Shown: positions 27,426 to 36,629, counted from the first letter of the stretch. The stretch: DNA of 64,000 bases from Microbacterium sp. 4R-513 (GCF_011046485.1 NZ_CP049256.1:2108001-2172000), one strand, 5' to 3'. Notes: a model not told the origin generated them from the sequence alone. Translations and numbers: made by a program.

Positions 27426-28011
27426 ATGGCCCGGACTGCGGAAGCCGTCGAGGAAGGCCTGTCGATCGCATCGGCCGCTGCCCGGCTGACCGTGCGCAAC
27501 CACATCCTCGTCGACGCCATCGCGAACGGCGAGAACTACGACCCGGACCGGGTCGCCGCCTTCGCGCGCGAGACGCTCCTCGCGCTCGCGGACGAGCAGG
27601 CGGATGCCGCCGCCACCGTGCGCCGGCAGCGCAAGGCGGCCTGGGGCAAGTACAGCGACTCGCACGGCACGCACGACTATCGCGATCGCGACACCCGCAA
27701 CCTCCGTCGCCGCGAGCGCCAGTACGTCGGCGTCTCGAAGGAGCTGCGACGGCGCGCGGACGACCCGGAGGCGGTGCGCGCGCTCGTCGAGGAGGCACGC
27801 GATGCCGCGTGGGGGGGATGTCGAGGCCAACCTGCAACGGCGCCTCCAGGTCGAGAGCATGCGGGCCGAGAACGACCCCGACTACGACACCATGCGCGAC
27901 GCCCGCATGCAGGCGCTTCGGCTGGTCGACCTCCCGCGCCTGCGCGCGCACCGCCGCCGTCTCGGGCAGGCCGAGCGGGAGCTGGCAGAGGCCGACCTGG
28001 ACCCAGCCTGA
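27426..28011 (+). CDS. Hypothetical charged helical protein, frame broken once
   Basis: ATG 27426 follows GGGGAGGAGG. The first ~130 residues (RTAEAVEEGLSIASAAARL, Arg/Asp/Glu-rich helices) run in one frame. At a run of seven G (27811-27817) the frame shifts and the rest (DVEANLQRRLQVESMRAE to AEADLDPA) continues in the next frame to 28011. With six G the product is 194 residues, mostly helical and highly charged, probably a coiled coil. I do not recognise the family. As in araB, both sides look coding, so an assembly indel is a strong alternative to decay. Confidence 0.65.
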
Positions 28012-28036
28012 CCGGTCCCCGAGTGGCGGGGTCGCC

Positions 28037-30124
28037 TCAGCGGCCGATCGTCCCTTCGTCGCGCAGCCTCTCCCACGCGGTCACGATGCGTGCCGGCCGC
28101 ACCTCGACCCAGGCGCCGAGCTGATCCGCGTGGTGCGGCGACGCCGGATCGCCCGAAGCTCCGAACGGCACGTTCCACACGCTCCGCTCGCGGTCCGCGA
28201 GGTCCCACGCCCACCTGGCCACCGACCCGCGCCATGCTCGTGCGCTCAACCCGGGCGTCGACGCCGTGCACCGGACGGTGTCGCCGTCGCCGTCGAGCGC
28301 GACGGCGAATCCGGCCGCCGGGTCGTCCATCCCCGGCACCGCGCCCAGGACATGAGCAGCCATCAGCCGATGCCGTGCGCCCCAGGCGTCGGCCTGGGTC
28401 CCGGCCACGTCGCTCAGGGCGTCGCGGGCGAGGGACGCGGCATCCTGCGCCAGAGGCGGATGCGCGAGCAGGCGCAGCAGTCCGCGGGCGACGTGCGCCT
28501 CGAGTCCGAACCACGAGTCGTACACCGCGCCGAAAGCGTGCGGTTCGTGGAGCCGCGCGAGCGCGGGGTGCGACACGACCCTGCGCACGAGTGCGTCCCG
28601 CCATGCCGCGAACATGGCCGCGGGGACGGATGCCGCATCCATGCGTCCATCCCACTGTGCGAGTGCGCGCCGCACGTCCTCTTCCGGGCCCGCGAGCGGT
28701 CCGCTCGGCAGGTGCGCGAGGAGGGCCTCCGCCGATCCGAGCCGCGTGTCGCCCCAGATCGGCGGGAAGTCGTCGATGCTCCGCGGCCGAAGCTCGTCGA
28801 GCAGCACGCGGATGCGGTCCGCGCGGTATGGCGCGGCGTAACCCGACCCCAGGTCGACGTCGGGGCGGTCGGGGCGCTCGTTCGCGTCGACGGCGCAGTC
28901 CTCCACGTCGATCGCGCGCGGCAGCGGTGCAGCCGGCGCGACGTCGTCGAGGGGGGCGTCGAGCGCCAGGAGGCGCTGCGCGGCGGGGCGGGCGAAGGGC
29001 CGGCCGACCGTCGCGGAGCGGACGGCGCCGGTCGTGTCGGCGGCGAGCAGTCGGTTGACGGGGTCGACCCACCCGCCGAACGCCGTCACGACGTCGTCGG
29101 CGCTGCGGGCGTGAAGAAGGGGGAGGAGGGAGCTGAATCCGAGGTCGCCGTCGGCGCGCGCGGGAAGGCGGACCGACCAGCCCACGAGGTGACTGCCGTC
29201 TTCGCGCAGGTCCGTCACGACCGGCCCTCGAGCGGTCTCGATCGCCTCCACCTCGATGTCGTCGCCGCCGCGGACGCGGATGATCGAGCGCTCGACGCGC
29301 GCGGGCTGCCAGCCGCCGGGCCCGAGGGCCTCCCAGCCGTCGGGGGCGCGGCGGAGCGTCTCGCGGAGGACGTCGGCACCGTGCGCCATCGCATTCGTGA
29401 TGCCCCACGCGACCGAGCCCGCGTGGCCGAAGTGCTGCACGCCGGGGACCCCCGGGAAGGTGAGGCCGACGACGTCGAACTCGTCGCACGCGAGCCGCAC
29501 CTGCTGGTACACGCCGGGCAGCTCGAACATCCGGTGCGGGTCGCCGGCGAGCAGCGGCATCCCGGATCCCGTCCGTGAGCCGTGCAGCGCCCACGCGTTG
29601 CTGCCCGAGGTCGGCCCCGCCTCGCCCGCCTCGAAAAGCTCTGCCCAGTCCTCGCCGAGCGTTCGCACGACGTGCTCGCGCCACAGGATCGCGGGGTACG
29701 ACGTGAAGAGCACGTGCGCGGCGTGCATGACGAGGAGCGGACCGTGATCGGGCCATTCGCCTCGGTCGCAACCGACTCCGAAGTGCGCATCGAGCGCGGC
29801 GAACTCGCTCGCCGTCGTCGCTGCGAGCCCGCGCCGCACCCCCTCGGCATACGCCCGCACGAACGCGGTCGTGCCGGCGTCGAGCCCGCCGAAGGCGCGC
29901 CGGGCGGTGTCGTCGAGCCGCGCGCGGCGCGCGAAGACGTCCCACGCGACCCCGGCTCGCCCGATGAGCTCCGCGAGCCGCCCCTCGGCCTTCAGCCGGC
30001 CCACCTCGATCTGCCAGGCGCGGTCCCGAGCCGTGACCTCGCCTTGCGCGTCGGCCAGGTCGAGCACGTGGTCCGCGCGCACATGCGGGATGCCGAGGTC
30101 GTCGCGGTAGAGGCGGGCGGTCAC
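28037..30124 (-). CDS. Penicillin acylase family N-terminal nucleophile hydrolase
   Basis: 695 residues. GTG 30124 is preceded at exactly 6 bases by CAGACT on its strand, a leaderless start. VTARLYRDDLGIPHVRADHV is the usual N-terminus of the S45 family. TSGSNAWALHGSRTGSG contains the autocatalytic Gly-Ser; the Ser becomes the N-terminal nucleophile after self-cleavage. LLAGDPHRMFELPG and GHAGSVAWGITNAMAHGAD are further family blocks. No signal peptide is seen, so it is probably cytoplasmic, unlike classical penicillin G acylases. The substrate may be an acyl-homoserine lactone or another amide; context does not tell. Confidence 0.88.
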   Translation of the reverse strand: MTARLYRDDLGIPHVRADHVLDLADAQGEVTARDRAWQIEVGRLKAEGRLAELIGRAGVAWDVFARRARLDDTARRAFGGLDAGTTAFVRAYAEGVRRGLAATTASEFAALDAHFGVGCDRGEWPDHGPLLVMHAAHVLFTSYPAILWREHVVRTLGEDWAELFEAGEAGPTSGSNAWALHGSRTGSGMPLLAGDPHRMFELPGVYQQVRLACDEFDVVGLTFPGVPGVQHFGHAGSVAWGITNAMAHGADVLRETLRRAPDGWEALGPGGWQPARVERSIIRVRGGDDIEVEAIETARGPVVTDLREDGSHLVGWSVRLPARADGDLGFSSLLPLLHARSADDVVTAFGGWVDPVNRLLAADTTGAVRSATVGRPFARPAAQRLLALDAPLDDVAPAAPLPRAIDVEDCAVDANERPDRPDVDLGSGYAAPYRADRIRVLLDELRPRSIDDFPPIWGDTRLGSAEALLAHLPSGPLAGPEEDVRRALAQWDGRMDAASVPAAMFAAWRDALVRRVVSHPALARLHEPHAFGAVYDSWFGLEAHVARGLLRLLAHPPLAQDAASLARDALSDVAGTQADAWGARHRLMAAHVLGAVPGMDDPAAGFAVALDGDGDTVRCTASTPGLSARAWRGSVARWAWDLADRERSVWNVPFGASGDPASPHHADQLGAWVEVRPARIVTAWERLRDEGTIGR

Positions 30125-30271
30125 CTCACGAGTCTGGCCCACCAGCGCGGGCGCGGGCGACCGCGGGTGACGGATGCCTTGTCCCGACGGGATCCGCGCT
30201 CGATTTCGCGCCTCGGCCGACCATCGGGTAAGCTCGCCTAGTGCCTCCGCGCCGTCTCGTGCGGGGCACGT

Positions 30272-30344
30272 GCGCCCGTAGCTCAATGGATAGAGCATCT
30301 GACTACGGATCAGAAGGTTAGGGGTTCGAGTCCCTTCGGGCGCG
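30272..30344 (+). tRNA. tRNA-Arg (anticodon ACG)
   Basis: Full cloverleaf: acceptor GCGCCCG with CGGGCGC, D-arm GCTCAATGGATAGAGC, anticodon stem TCTGA/TCAGA around CTACGGA (ACG), T-arm GGGGTTCGAGTCCC, discriminator G. TAAGCT (30229-30234) may be its -10. No 3' CCA is encoded. I find no attachment-site repeat nearby. Confidence 0.95.
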
Positions 30345-30365
30345 CACTGTGTTGAGACAGTACTG

Positions 30366-30397
30366 ACGAAGACCCGCGGATTTCCGCGGGTCTTCGT
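30366..30397 (+). terminator. Terminator of tRNA-Arg
   Basis: A perfect 14-bp stem (30366-30379 with 30384-30397), loop ATTT, followed by TGTTTCC; 21 bases after the tRNA. Confidence 0.85.
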
Positions 30398-30443
30398 TGT
30401 TTCCGATAAGTCGGCCCTTGGATGAGCCTTCGGCTGAGGGTGG

Positions 30444-30821
30444 TTAGCGCGGATCCGACGCGCGAGCGTCGGCGAGTGGCTCCGCGGTCATGGTGCGACC
30501 TGGCGGCCGCTGCGACGCGATGACGAGGTCCAAGGTGCCGGCCCGGAGCGCGTCGAAGAGCGCGTCAGGCAATCCCGGTACGAGCTGGACGCGGACACCT
30601 TCTGCAACCGCGGGCGTCGGCGCTGCCCCGCGCGCACCCCGCATGAAGAGCTGCTCGCCGACGACCTGTTCGAGAGCCTTCAGCTGCGTGGATACGGCCG
30701 GCTGTGTGAGACCGAGGACGCGCGCTGCAGCGCTCAGCTCGGCTGAACCAGATCTGCCGGGGGTCGCTCTCAGGGCCCGGTCAGGACGGGGGAGGGCGGC
30801 CACCGAAGGCTCGGCTAGCAT
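30444..30821 (-). pseudogene. Remnant of a LysR-family regulator
   Basis: 125 codons. ELSAAARVLGLTQPAVSTQLKALEQVVG followed by EQLFMRG is an unmistakable LysR helix-turn-helix, but its first helix is degraded. After the DNA-binding part the sequence jumps to VRVQLVPGLPDALFDALRAGTLDLVIAS, the start of a LysR sensor domain, with ~60-80 residues missing between them, and it stops soon after. A full LysR protein has ~300 residues. The N-terminus is replaced by unrelated sequence. Decayed regulator with no function expected. Confidence 0.75.
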
Positions 30822-30827
30822 TCGGGG

Positions 30828-31055
30828 ATGACGAACGCCGCTCCGATCGACGACGTCCCGATCGGCGGCGGTGGCATCCGGCTCGGGCAGTTCATGAAGT
30901 TCGCCGGACTCCTCGACTCGGGCGGCGACGTCAAAGAGGCGATCATCGACGGCTATGTGCTCGTGAACGGCGAGGTCGACCGCCGCCGCGGAAGACAGCT
31001 TCAGCTCGGCGACACGGTGACCTTCGACGGTCGGACGGTGCGCGTCTGCCCATAG
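30828..31055 (+). CDS. S4-domain RNA-binding protein
   Basis: 75 residues, ATG exactly 6 bases after TAGCAT (leaderless). IRLGQFMKFAGLLDSGGDVK, DGYVLVNGEVDRRRGRQLQ and GDTVTF make a complete stand-alone S4 domain of the YbcJ type. Such proteins bind structured RNA, probably ribosome-associated; the precise role is unknown. Confidence 0.88.
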   Translation: MTNAAPIDDVPIGGGGIRLGQFMKFAGLLDSGGDVKEAIIDGYVLVNGEVDRRRGRQLQLGDTVTFDGRTVRVCP

Positions 31056-31112
31056 AGGGCGGATGGCGGTGCCGTCTTCCGGAGGCGCATCGAACGATCT
31101 ATCGTCGGGTCT

Positions 31113-31355
31113 GTGAAGCGAGTGTGGCCGTTCGCCGTCTCCGGCGTCATCCTGGTCGCCATCGGGCTCGTCTGGACGCTCCAGGGTCTCAACGTCCTCG
31201 GCGGCTCCGCGATGAGCGGCTCGACGCTGTGGGCGGTCATCGGCCCCATCGTGCTCGTCGTGGGGCTCGTGCTCATCGGGATCGCGATCGCGATCGCCGT
31301 GCGACGGCGTCGCGAGACCCGCGGCCGTCCCGGCGGGGCTCCGCCCACCCCCTGA
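31113..31355 (+). CDS. Small two-helix membrane protein
   Basis: 80 residues, GTG 7 bases after TATCGT (leaderless). Two hydrophobic segments (VWPFAVSGVILVAIGLVW and LWAVIGPIVLVVGLVLIGIA) separated by a short Gly/Ser loop, then a basic RRRRETRGR tail. Family not recognised. Confidence 0.75.
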   Translation: MKRVWPFAVSGVILVAIGLVWTLQGLNVLGGSAMSGSTLWAVIGPIVLVVGLVLIGIAIAIAVRRRRETRGRPGGAPPTP

Positions 31356-31359
31356 GGCG

Positions 31360-32718
31360 CTAACCCGCCCCGAGCTCGGACGGATGGGTCAGGCGCCACC
31401 AATCGGTCGGCGGCGCGATCGTCCCCTCGATCACGATGGGAACCGTCGTGGAGTTCGGCCCGGCCGTCCACGTGATGCTGCCGATCTCTTCGTCCTGCGC
31501 GTAGCGCTTGGGCGTCACCGTCTGCACGTTCATCGTGATCGGTGTGTCGGACCACGTGAACACGGAGGCATCCTTCGCCAGCACCATGCGGGCGCTGCCG
31601 CCCCACGGGGTGGTGAATGTGCCGATCTGCTGGCCGCGCGTGGCGACGGTCACATCGTGGAAGCCGGCGCGGATGCTGTCGAGCAGGGCCACGACGTCGT
31701 GATCGACCGATTGCCGCGACGCGCCGCCCAGCACGACGCCGATGACACCGAGCGGCTGATCCGCGCCCACGTCGATCGTGGCGGAGTACAGCAGGGTGAA
31801 CGCGCCCTCGCCCAGGTTGCCGGTCTTGAGCCCCGTGACGCCGCTGCTGCCGAGCAGGCTGTTGGTGTTGCCGAAGGCGCCGACGCCCTCGATGGCGAGA
31901 GAGCTGGTGGACGCGAGCTTCGCGATCACCGGATGGGATGCCGCGAGCCTGCCGAGCGCGATCAGATCCGTCGGCGTGCTCGTGTTCTCGGGGCTGATCC
32001 CCGTCGGCTCGACGATGGTCGTGCCGGTCAGGCCGTTGGCGGCGAGCCACGCGCGCGCGGCGCGCAGGAACGAGCTCTGCGACCCGTACGCCCAGGTCGA
32101 CACGGCTTCGGCGTAGTTGCTCGCCGAGGGGATGATCATCATCGCGAGGGCGTCGCGCTGCGACATCCGGGTGCCCGTCGGCATCGCCGCGATCGTCGCG
32201 CCCATCAGGTAGTACTTGTCGTACAGATCGTTGGCGGCCTTGTCGAAGGTGATGATCGGGCCCGCGTCGTCGGCGGTCGCGAGCGGCTTGGCGTCGAGTA
32301 CGACGAGGGCGGTGATCAGCTTCGTGATGCTCGCGATCGGCCGCGGCTCGTCCGATCCGCTCGTGGTCCAGATGCCGCTCGCCGTGGGGCCGAGGTAGAC
32401 GTCGCCGCCCGAGACGCTGATCGCCGACGCGCCTTCGGCCGGCATCGCGAGTGCGTCCGGCGCCGTGAGGACAGGCGGCGGCTGTTGGACCGTCGCAACG
32501 GGCGGTGCGAGGGGCGCCGTGAGCGCCCATGCCGTGTAGCCGCTCGGGACGCCCACCAGGAGCAGGATCACGACGAGGGCGATGATGGACCGCCGGAGCC
32601 TGCGCCGCCGGCGGACCCGCGGATCGGTGTCGGTCGCGCGGCGCGCGAACTCCCGCTCGTCGCCGATCAGGTCGGCGAGAGTCGAGAACTCGTCGGGGGA
32701 GGGCTGGTCGGTCGTCAC
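31360..32718 (-). CDS. D-alanyl-D-alanine carboxypeptidase-like penicillin-binding protein
   Basis: 452 residues from GTG 32718; an upstream in-frame start is possible. Cytoplasmic N-terminus (~60) rich in Arg, then one membrane anchor (SIIALVVILLLVGVPSGYTAW). Serine-peptidase S11 motifs: SITK (S-x-x-K), SASN in the position of S-x-N, and KTG in GLKTGNLGEGAF. Trims the terminal D-Ala from peptidoglycan stem peptides at the outer face. The C-terminal ~100 residues form a beta-rich domain. Ends five bases from the stop of the converging small membrane protein. Confidence 0.88.
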   Translation of the reverse strand: MTTDQPSPDEFSTLADLIGDEREFARRATDTDPRVRRRRRLRRSIIALVVILLLVGVPSGYTAWALTAPLAPPVATVQQPPPVLTAPDALAMPAEGASAISVSGGDVYLGPTASGIWTTSGSDEPRPIASITKLITALVVLDAKPLATADDAGPIITFDKAANDLYDKYYLMGATIAAMPTGTRMSQRDALAMMIIPSASNYAEAVSTWAYGSQSSFLRAARAWLAANGLTGTTIVEPTGISPENTSTPTDLIALGRLAASHPVIAKLASTSSLAIEGVGAFGNTNSLLGSSGVTGLKTGNLGEGAFTLLYSATIDVGADQPLGVIGVVLGGASRQSVDHDVVALLDSIRAGFHDVTVATRGQQIGTFTTPWGGSARMVLAKDASVFTWSDTPITMNVQTVTPKRYAQDEEIGSITWTAGPNSTTVPIVIEGTIAPPTDWWRLTHPSELGAG

Positions 32719-32897
32719 CAGGCCGCACCGCCGCGGCCCGATCCCGTCCCACGCTGCTTCCCGGGACCGCCCATCGCCCCAGACTCTCACGTCCCGGCGT
32801 GCCGCCGCGGGAGCGTCGGCCGACTGTGGATAACGGTGCCCGGAGCCCCGCAACGTCGCCGGCGCCGGCGGAGAGCACCGCCTCGGATAATGGGCAA

Positions 32898-33299
32898 GTG
32901 GAGCCCTGGGAGATGCGCGAGTGGTACGCCGACTACCTCGACGCCTGCAATCGCCACGATCTCGACGCCGTTCGCGGATTCGTCGACCCGTCGGTGCGCC
33001 GCGCCCACCTTCCCGGCGGGGCCGACGCGTGGGTCGCCGACCTGGACGACCTCTTCCGCGCCTTCCCCGACTGGCGCTGGCGGCGCATCCAGCTCGTCGT
33101 CGAGGAGGACCGCATCGCCGCGCACCTCCGCGCCGGCGGCACGCATGTCGGAGACTTCCGCGGAATCGCCCCCACCCGCCGTCATGTCAACGTCGCCGAG
33201 TTCGCGATGTACCGCGTGGCGAACGGCCGCATCGCGGAGTTCTCCGGCGGCGGCTACGAGTTCGAGCTGCTCGCGCAGCTCGGCGCCCCGCGCGTCTAG
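32898..33299 (+). CDS. SnoaL-like / ester cyclase family protein
   Basis: 133 residues. GTG lies 6 bases after GATAAT (leaderless); ATG 32913 is an alternative. NTF2-like fold: YLDACNRHDLDAVRGFVDPSV, GGADAWVADLDDLFRAFPDW, GTHVGDFRGIAPTRRHVNV and MYRVANGRIAEF. Family members include polyketide cyclases and many proteins without known activity; no pathway neighbours here point to a substrate. Confidence 0.85.
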   Translation: MEPWEMREWYADYLDACNRHDLDAVRGFVDPSVRRAHLPGGADAWVADLDDLFRAFPDWRWRRIQLVVEEDRIAAHLRAGGTHVGDFRGIAPTRRHVNVAEFAMYRVANGRIAEFSGGGYEFELLAQLGAPRV

Positions 33300-33300
33300 G

Positions 33301-34698
33301 TCACGAGTCGAACCCCATGCCGACGGCATCCATGGTCCGAAGGAAGAGACCGCGCCGGCCCTCCTGGTGGTCTGCGCGATCCATGGCCCGCTTCATCAGG
33401 GAGACGCCGATCGAGGCGGCTGGTTCCGGTGGGAACGGGATGGGCTTCTCGCGCACCATCTTCAGCTCGGTCCGCTCGGTCTTCTCGCCCGCGAGGAGAT
33501 CGAGCATGACGTCGGAGGCGAAACGGGATGCCCCGACCCCGAGTCCCGTGAAGCCCGCGGCGTAGGCGACCCGCCCCTTGCGGGCGAGCCCGTAGAAGGC
33601 GCAGAAGCGCGAGCAGGTGTCGATGGCGCCCGCCCACCGATGAGTGAATCGCAAGTCCTCGAGCTGCGGGAACGTCGTGAAGAAGTGGCTCGCGAGGCGT
33701 TCGAACGTCTCGGGACGGTTCTCGTACCCGGCGCGGATGCGGCCCCCCGGATGGTAGACGGCATCGTAGCCGCCGAACAGGATCCGGCCGTCGGCGGTCT
33801 GCCGGTAGTAGTGGAACTGGTTGGCGAGGTCGGCGATGCCCTGGCGGCCCTCCCACCCGATCGCGCGACGCTGCTCCGCCGAGAGCGGCTCGGTCATCAG
33901 GACGTAGTCGTAGACCGGCACGGTGAGCAGGCGCGTGCGCTTGAGCAGCGAGGGGAAGACGTTGGTCGCGAGCGCGACCCGCTCGGCGCGGACGGATCCG
34001 GCGGGGGTGCGGACCACGACGGCCGAGCCGTCGTCGTCGATCCCCGTCACCCGGGAGCCCTCGAAGATCTCGACGCCCAGGTCCCCCGCAATGCGGGCGA
34101 GCTCTAGGGCGAGCTTGCCCGGGTGCACGAGGGCGGTGTCGTCGCGCTCCCAGGCGCCGGCGAGGTAGGTGGGCGAGTCGACGAGCGCGCGGGTGGCCGC
34201 GGCATCCAGATATCCCTCCTCCTCCGCGAGCCAATCGACCTCGTGCGGCTCCACCGCCACCGACAGGGTACCGGTGCGCTCGAACTCGGCGTCCATCCCG
34301 TAGCGCTCGACGGTCTGGCCGATCTCGTCGAGGTTCCGGCGGCCGAGCCGCTCGAGCGTCTCGAGCTCATCGGGCCAGCGCCGCCGCCCGTTCTCCTCGC
34401 CGTGGGTGATGCTCGCCTCGCAGAAGCCTCCGTTGCGGCCCGAGGCGGCCCACCCGACGCGGCCCGCGTCGAGGACGACGACCCGCCGCCCCGGGTCGCG
34501 CTCCTTCGCGCGGAGCGCGGTCCACAGGCCCGTGTATCCGGCTCCGACGACGACGAGGTCGGCTGTGCGGGAGTCCGAGAGGGACGGATGCCTCGGCCGC
34601 TCGACATCGTCGAGCCAGAACACCCCCTGCCGCGTCGAGGCGAGGGAGTGCCGCACGACGCTCGCCCGCGGCGGGCGGCGTTCGAAGACCGTCTGCAT
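33301..34698 (-). CDS. DAO-family FAD-dependent oxidoreductase
   Basis: 465 residues. ADLVVVGAGYTGLWTALRAKE is the FAD Rossmann motif, followed by VVVLDAGRVGWAASGRNGGFCEAS, the usual second block of glycine/D-amino acid and gamma-glutamylputrescine oxidases (PuuB-like). AAGFTGLGVGASRFASDVMLDLL is the C-terminal FAD contact. Oxidises an amine or amino acid with H2O2 formation; substrate unknown. The upstream gap has a 7-bp inverted repeat (TCGCAAC 34759-34765 / GTTGCGA 34781-34787) that could be an operator. Its last base abuts the stop of the SnoaL-like gene. Confidence 0.87.
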   Translation of the reverse strand: MQTVFERRPPRASVVRHSLASTRQGVFWLDDVERPRHPSLSDSRTADLVVVGAGYTGLWTALRAKERDPGRRVVVLDAGRVGWAASGRNGGFCEASITHGEENGRRRWPDELETLERLGRRNLDEIGQTVERYGMDAEFERTGTLSVAVEPHEVDWLAEEEGYLDAAATRALVDSPTYLAGAWERDDTALVHPGKLALELARIAGDLGVEIFEGSRVTGIDDDGSAVVVRTPAGSVRAERVALATNVFPSLLKRTRLLTVPVYDYVLMTEPLSAEQRRAIGWEGRQGIADLANQFHYYRQTADGRILFGGYDAVYHPGGRIRAGYENRPETFERLASHFFTTFPQLEDLRFTHRWAGAIDTCSRFCAFYGLARKGRVAYAAGFTGLGVGASRFASDVMLDLLAGEKTERTELKMVREKPIPFPPEPAASIGVSLMKRAMDRADHQEGRRGLFLRTMDAVGMGFDS

Positions 34699-34854
34699 GA
34701 CAGCGATCCTCTCGTGCGGACGACAGGAGCAGAAGTCCGCGGTCGGCCGGCGGAGGGTTCGCAACCGGAACGGGGCATCCGTTGCGAGCCGGATATCACG
34801 CATGCGACCCGGGATTCTGTGCCGCTTCTGAGGATCGACCGCGACAATGGACGC

Positions 34855-34932
34855 ATGACCAGGTCGACGGCGGGTCAGCGGGGGCTCTGCCCCGCCGCGT
34901 GCCGGCGGGTCGCCCGAGCGGGTGAGCGATGA
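34855..34932 (+). CDS. Putative 25-residue leaderless leader peptide
   Basis: ATG lies 6 bases after GACAAT, the spacing seen at many leaderless genes here, so it would be the first codon of the mRNA. The peptide is MTRSTAGQRG... ending RVARAGER, with two Cys and many Arg. Its TGA overlaps the ATG of the membrane glycosyltransferase gene by ATGA, so translating it would deliver ribosomes to that start, which has no good ribosome binding site. Too short for compositional proof. Confidence 0.4.
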   Translation: MTRSTAGQRGLCPAACRRVARAGER

Positions 34933-36446
34933 CGGCCGTCGCCGAGCCGGTCCTGCGCTCTCCGCTCTCGTCGCGCCGGCCCGTCGCCGCCCACCGGGCA
35001 CTGCTCTGGACGTCGGTCGTCATGGGCGTGTTCGCCGCCGTCGTCAGTGCGACGGGCTCGTGGATCCCCTCGCTGTGGGGGGATGAAGCCGCGAGCGTGC
35101 TCTCGGCGATGCGTCCACCCGAGTCGCTCGTCGCGATGCTCGGGCACGTGGACGCCGTCCACGGCGCCTACTACTTCGGACTGCAGCTGTGGGTCGATCT
35201 CTTCGGAGCCGAGCCGTTCGCCGTGCGTCTGCCGTCGGCGATCGCGGTCGGGGTGGCCGGGGGCGCGGTCACCTGGATCTGCGGCCGCTTCGGCTCCCTG
35301 CGCTTCGCCATCGTGGCGGGGCTTCTCGCCGCCATCCTCCCGCGTCTGACGTATGCCGGAGAGGAGGCCCGGGCATACGCCTTCGACGCGGCGCTCGCGA
35401 CCCTCCTGTGCGTCGTGGTCGTCGAGATCATGAGAAGGGATGCCCCGTCCCGCCGGTGGTGGGTCGCCTACGCCGCCGTGCTGGCCGTCGGCATCTACAC
35501 GTTCCTCTACCTGGCGCTGATGGTCGTCGTCGTCGGTGTCGCACTCGCGCTGGACCCCAGGAGCCGCTCGCAGCTGCGGCGGTGGGCGGTCGCCTCGGGT
35601 GCCGCCGTCCTGGCGGCATCGCCGGTCATCGTCCTCGCCTTCCTTCAGCGCAAGCAGATCGCCTTCCTCGAGCACCGCGACCGCGTCACCTTCTCAGCGG
35701 TGCTCGTGAAGATGTGGTTCGGTGCGCTTCCCTTCGCGGTGCTCGCCTGGGCGCTCATCCTCCTGGCGATCGTGGGCCTCGTCATCCACAGCCGGCGCGG
35801 GCGAGGGATCGGCGGGAGCCTTGAGATCCTCGCGCTCCTGTGGCTCGTGCTGCCCATGGGCATCCTCATCGCGGCGAACCCCATCACGGCGATCTACACG
35901 CCGCGCTACGGCACCTTCTCCGCGCCCGCCGCCGCGATCCTCATGGCCTGCGGCGTCCGCCAGCTCGCGCGCCAACGCTGGGCCGCGGCGCTTGCGGTGG
36001 CCGCGGCGGTCCTCATCGCGGCGCCCATCTGGGTTGGTCAGCGCGAGCCGTGGGCGAAGAACAAGTCGGACTGGAACGACATCGCGGCTACGGTCGCGAC
36101 CCACGCACGGCCCGGTGACGCGATCGTCTTCGACGATTCGGTGCGCCCGTCCCGGCGCCCCCGGCTGGCCTTGGACACGAACCCCGACGAGTTCCAGGCG
36201 GTGACCGATGCGACCCTCAAGACGTCGTACGCCGACAGCTCGTCATGGCACTCGTCGGACTACTCCGTCGCCGAAGCGGCTGCGATGGGCCGGTTCGTCG
36301 ACGTCAAGCGTGTATGGGTCGTCGAGTATATGACGAAAGGCGAGGCCAACACCTACGGCATCGCGGACCTCGAGGCCCTGGGATTCCAGCAGGTCGACGA
36401 GGTGCGGCTGCACAGCACGATGGTCCTGCTCTTCACACGGCCCTAG
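34929..36446 (+). CDS. GT39-like integral membrane glycosyltransferase
   Basis: 505 residues, about ten transmembrane helices. WIPSLWGDEAASVLSA carries the acidic residue after the first helix, and HVDAVHGAYYFGLQLW matches the mannosyltransferase/ArnT-like (GT39/GT-C) layout. TYAGEEARAYAFDAALATLL is a further family block. The soluble C-terminus (~370-505) would be extracytoplasmic. GT-C enzymes use lipid-linked sugars; acceptor and donor are unknown. Probably translated by coupling to the leader peptide at 34855. Confidence 0.8.
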   Translation: MTAVAEPVLRSPLSSRRPVAAHRALLWTSVVMGVFAAVVSATGSWIPSLWGDEAASVLSAMRPPESLVAMLGHVDAVHGAYYFGLQLWVDLFGAEPFAVRLPSAIAVGVAGGAVTWICGRFGSLRFAIVAGLLAAILPRLTYAGEEARAYAFDAALATLLCVVVVEIMRRDAPSRRWWVAYAAVLAVGIYTFLYLALMVVVVGVALALDPRSRSQLRRWAVASGAAVLAASPVIVLAFLQRKQIAFLEHRDRVTFSAVLVKMWFGALPFAVLAWALILLAIVGLVIHSRRGRGIGGSLEILALLWLVLPMGILIAANPITAIYTPRYGTFSAPAAAILMACGVRQLARQRWAAALAVAAAVLIAAPIWVGQREPWAKNKSDWNDIAATVATHARPGDAIVFDDSVRPSRRPRLALDTNPDEFQAVTDATLKTSYADSSSWHSSDYSVAEAAAMGRFVDVKRVWVVEYMTKGEANTYGIADLEALGFQQVDEVRLHSTMVLLFTRP

Positions 36447-36461
36447 CGGGGCCGGGTGGCG

Positions 36462-36629
36462 CTATCTGCGGTGCTCGTTCGCACCCGCGGCGATCGGGAC
36501 CCCGATCGCGCCCACGACCATGAGCAGGCCGATGACGAACACCAGCGCCTGGAAGGCCGGCAGCGAGAACGAGATGCCGAGGACGAACATGCCGCCCACG
36601 AGCAGGATCCCGTAGATGATGAACAGCAT
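36462..36629 (-). CDS. Small hydrophobic protein, 55 residues
   Basis: ATG 36629 with GGAGGTG upstream at good spacing. MLFIIYGILLVGGMFVLGIS and ALVFVIGLLMVVGAIGVPIA make two transmembrane helices, ending in NEHRR. Base composition at third positions is that of a coding gene. Family not recognised. Confidence 0.7.
   Translation of the reverse strand: MLFIIYGILLVGGMFVLGISFSLPAFQALVFVIGLLMVVGAIGVPIAAGANEHRR

Noticed and set aside
30272..30344. tRNA-Arg as an integration site
   Set aside because: No integrase and no second copy of the tRNA 3' end in the window.
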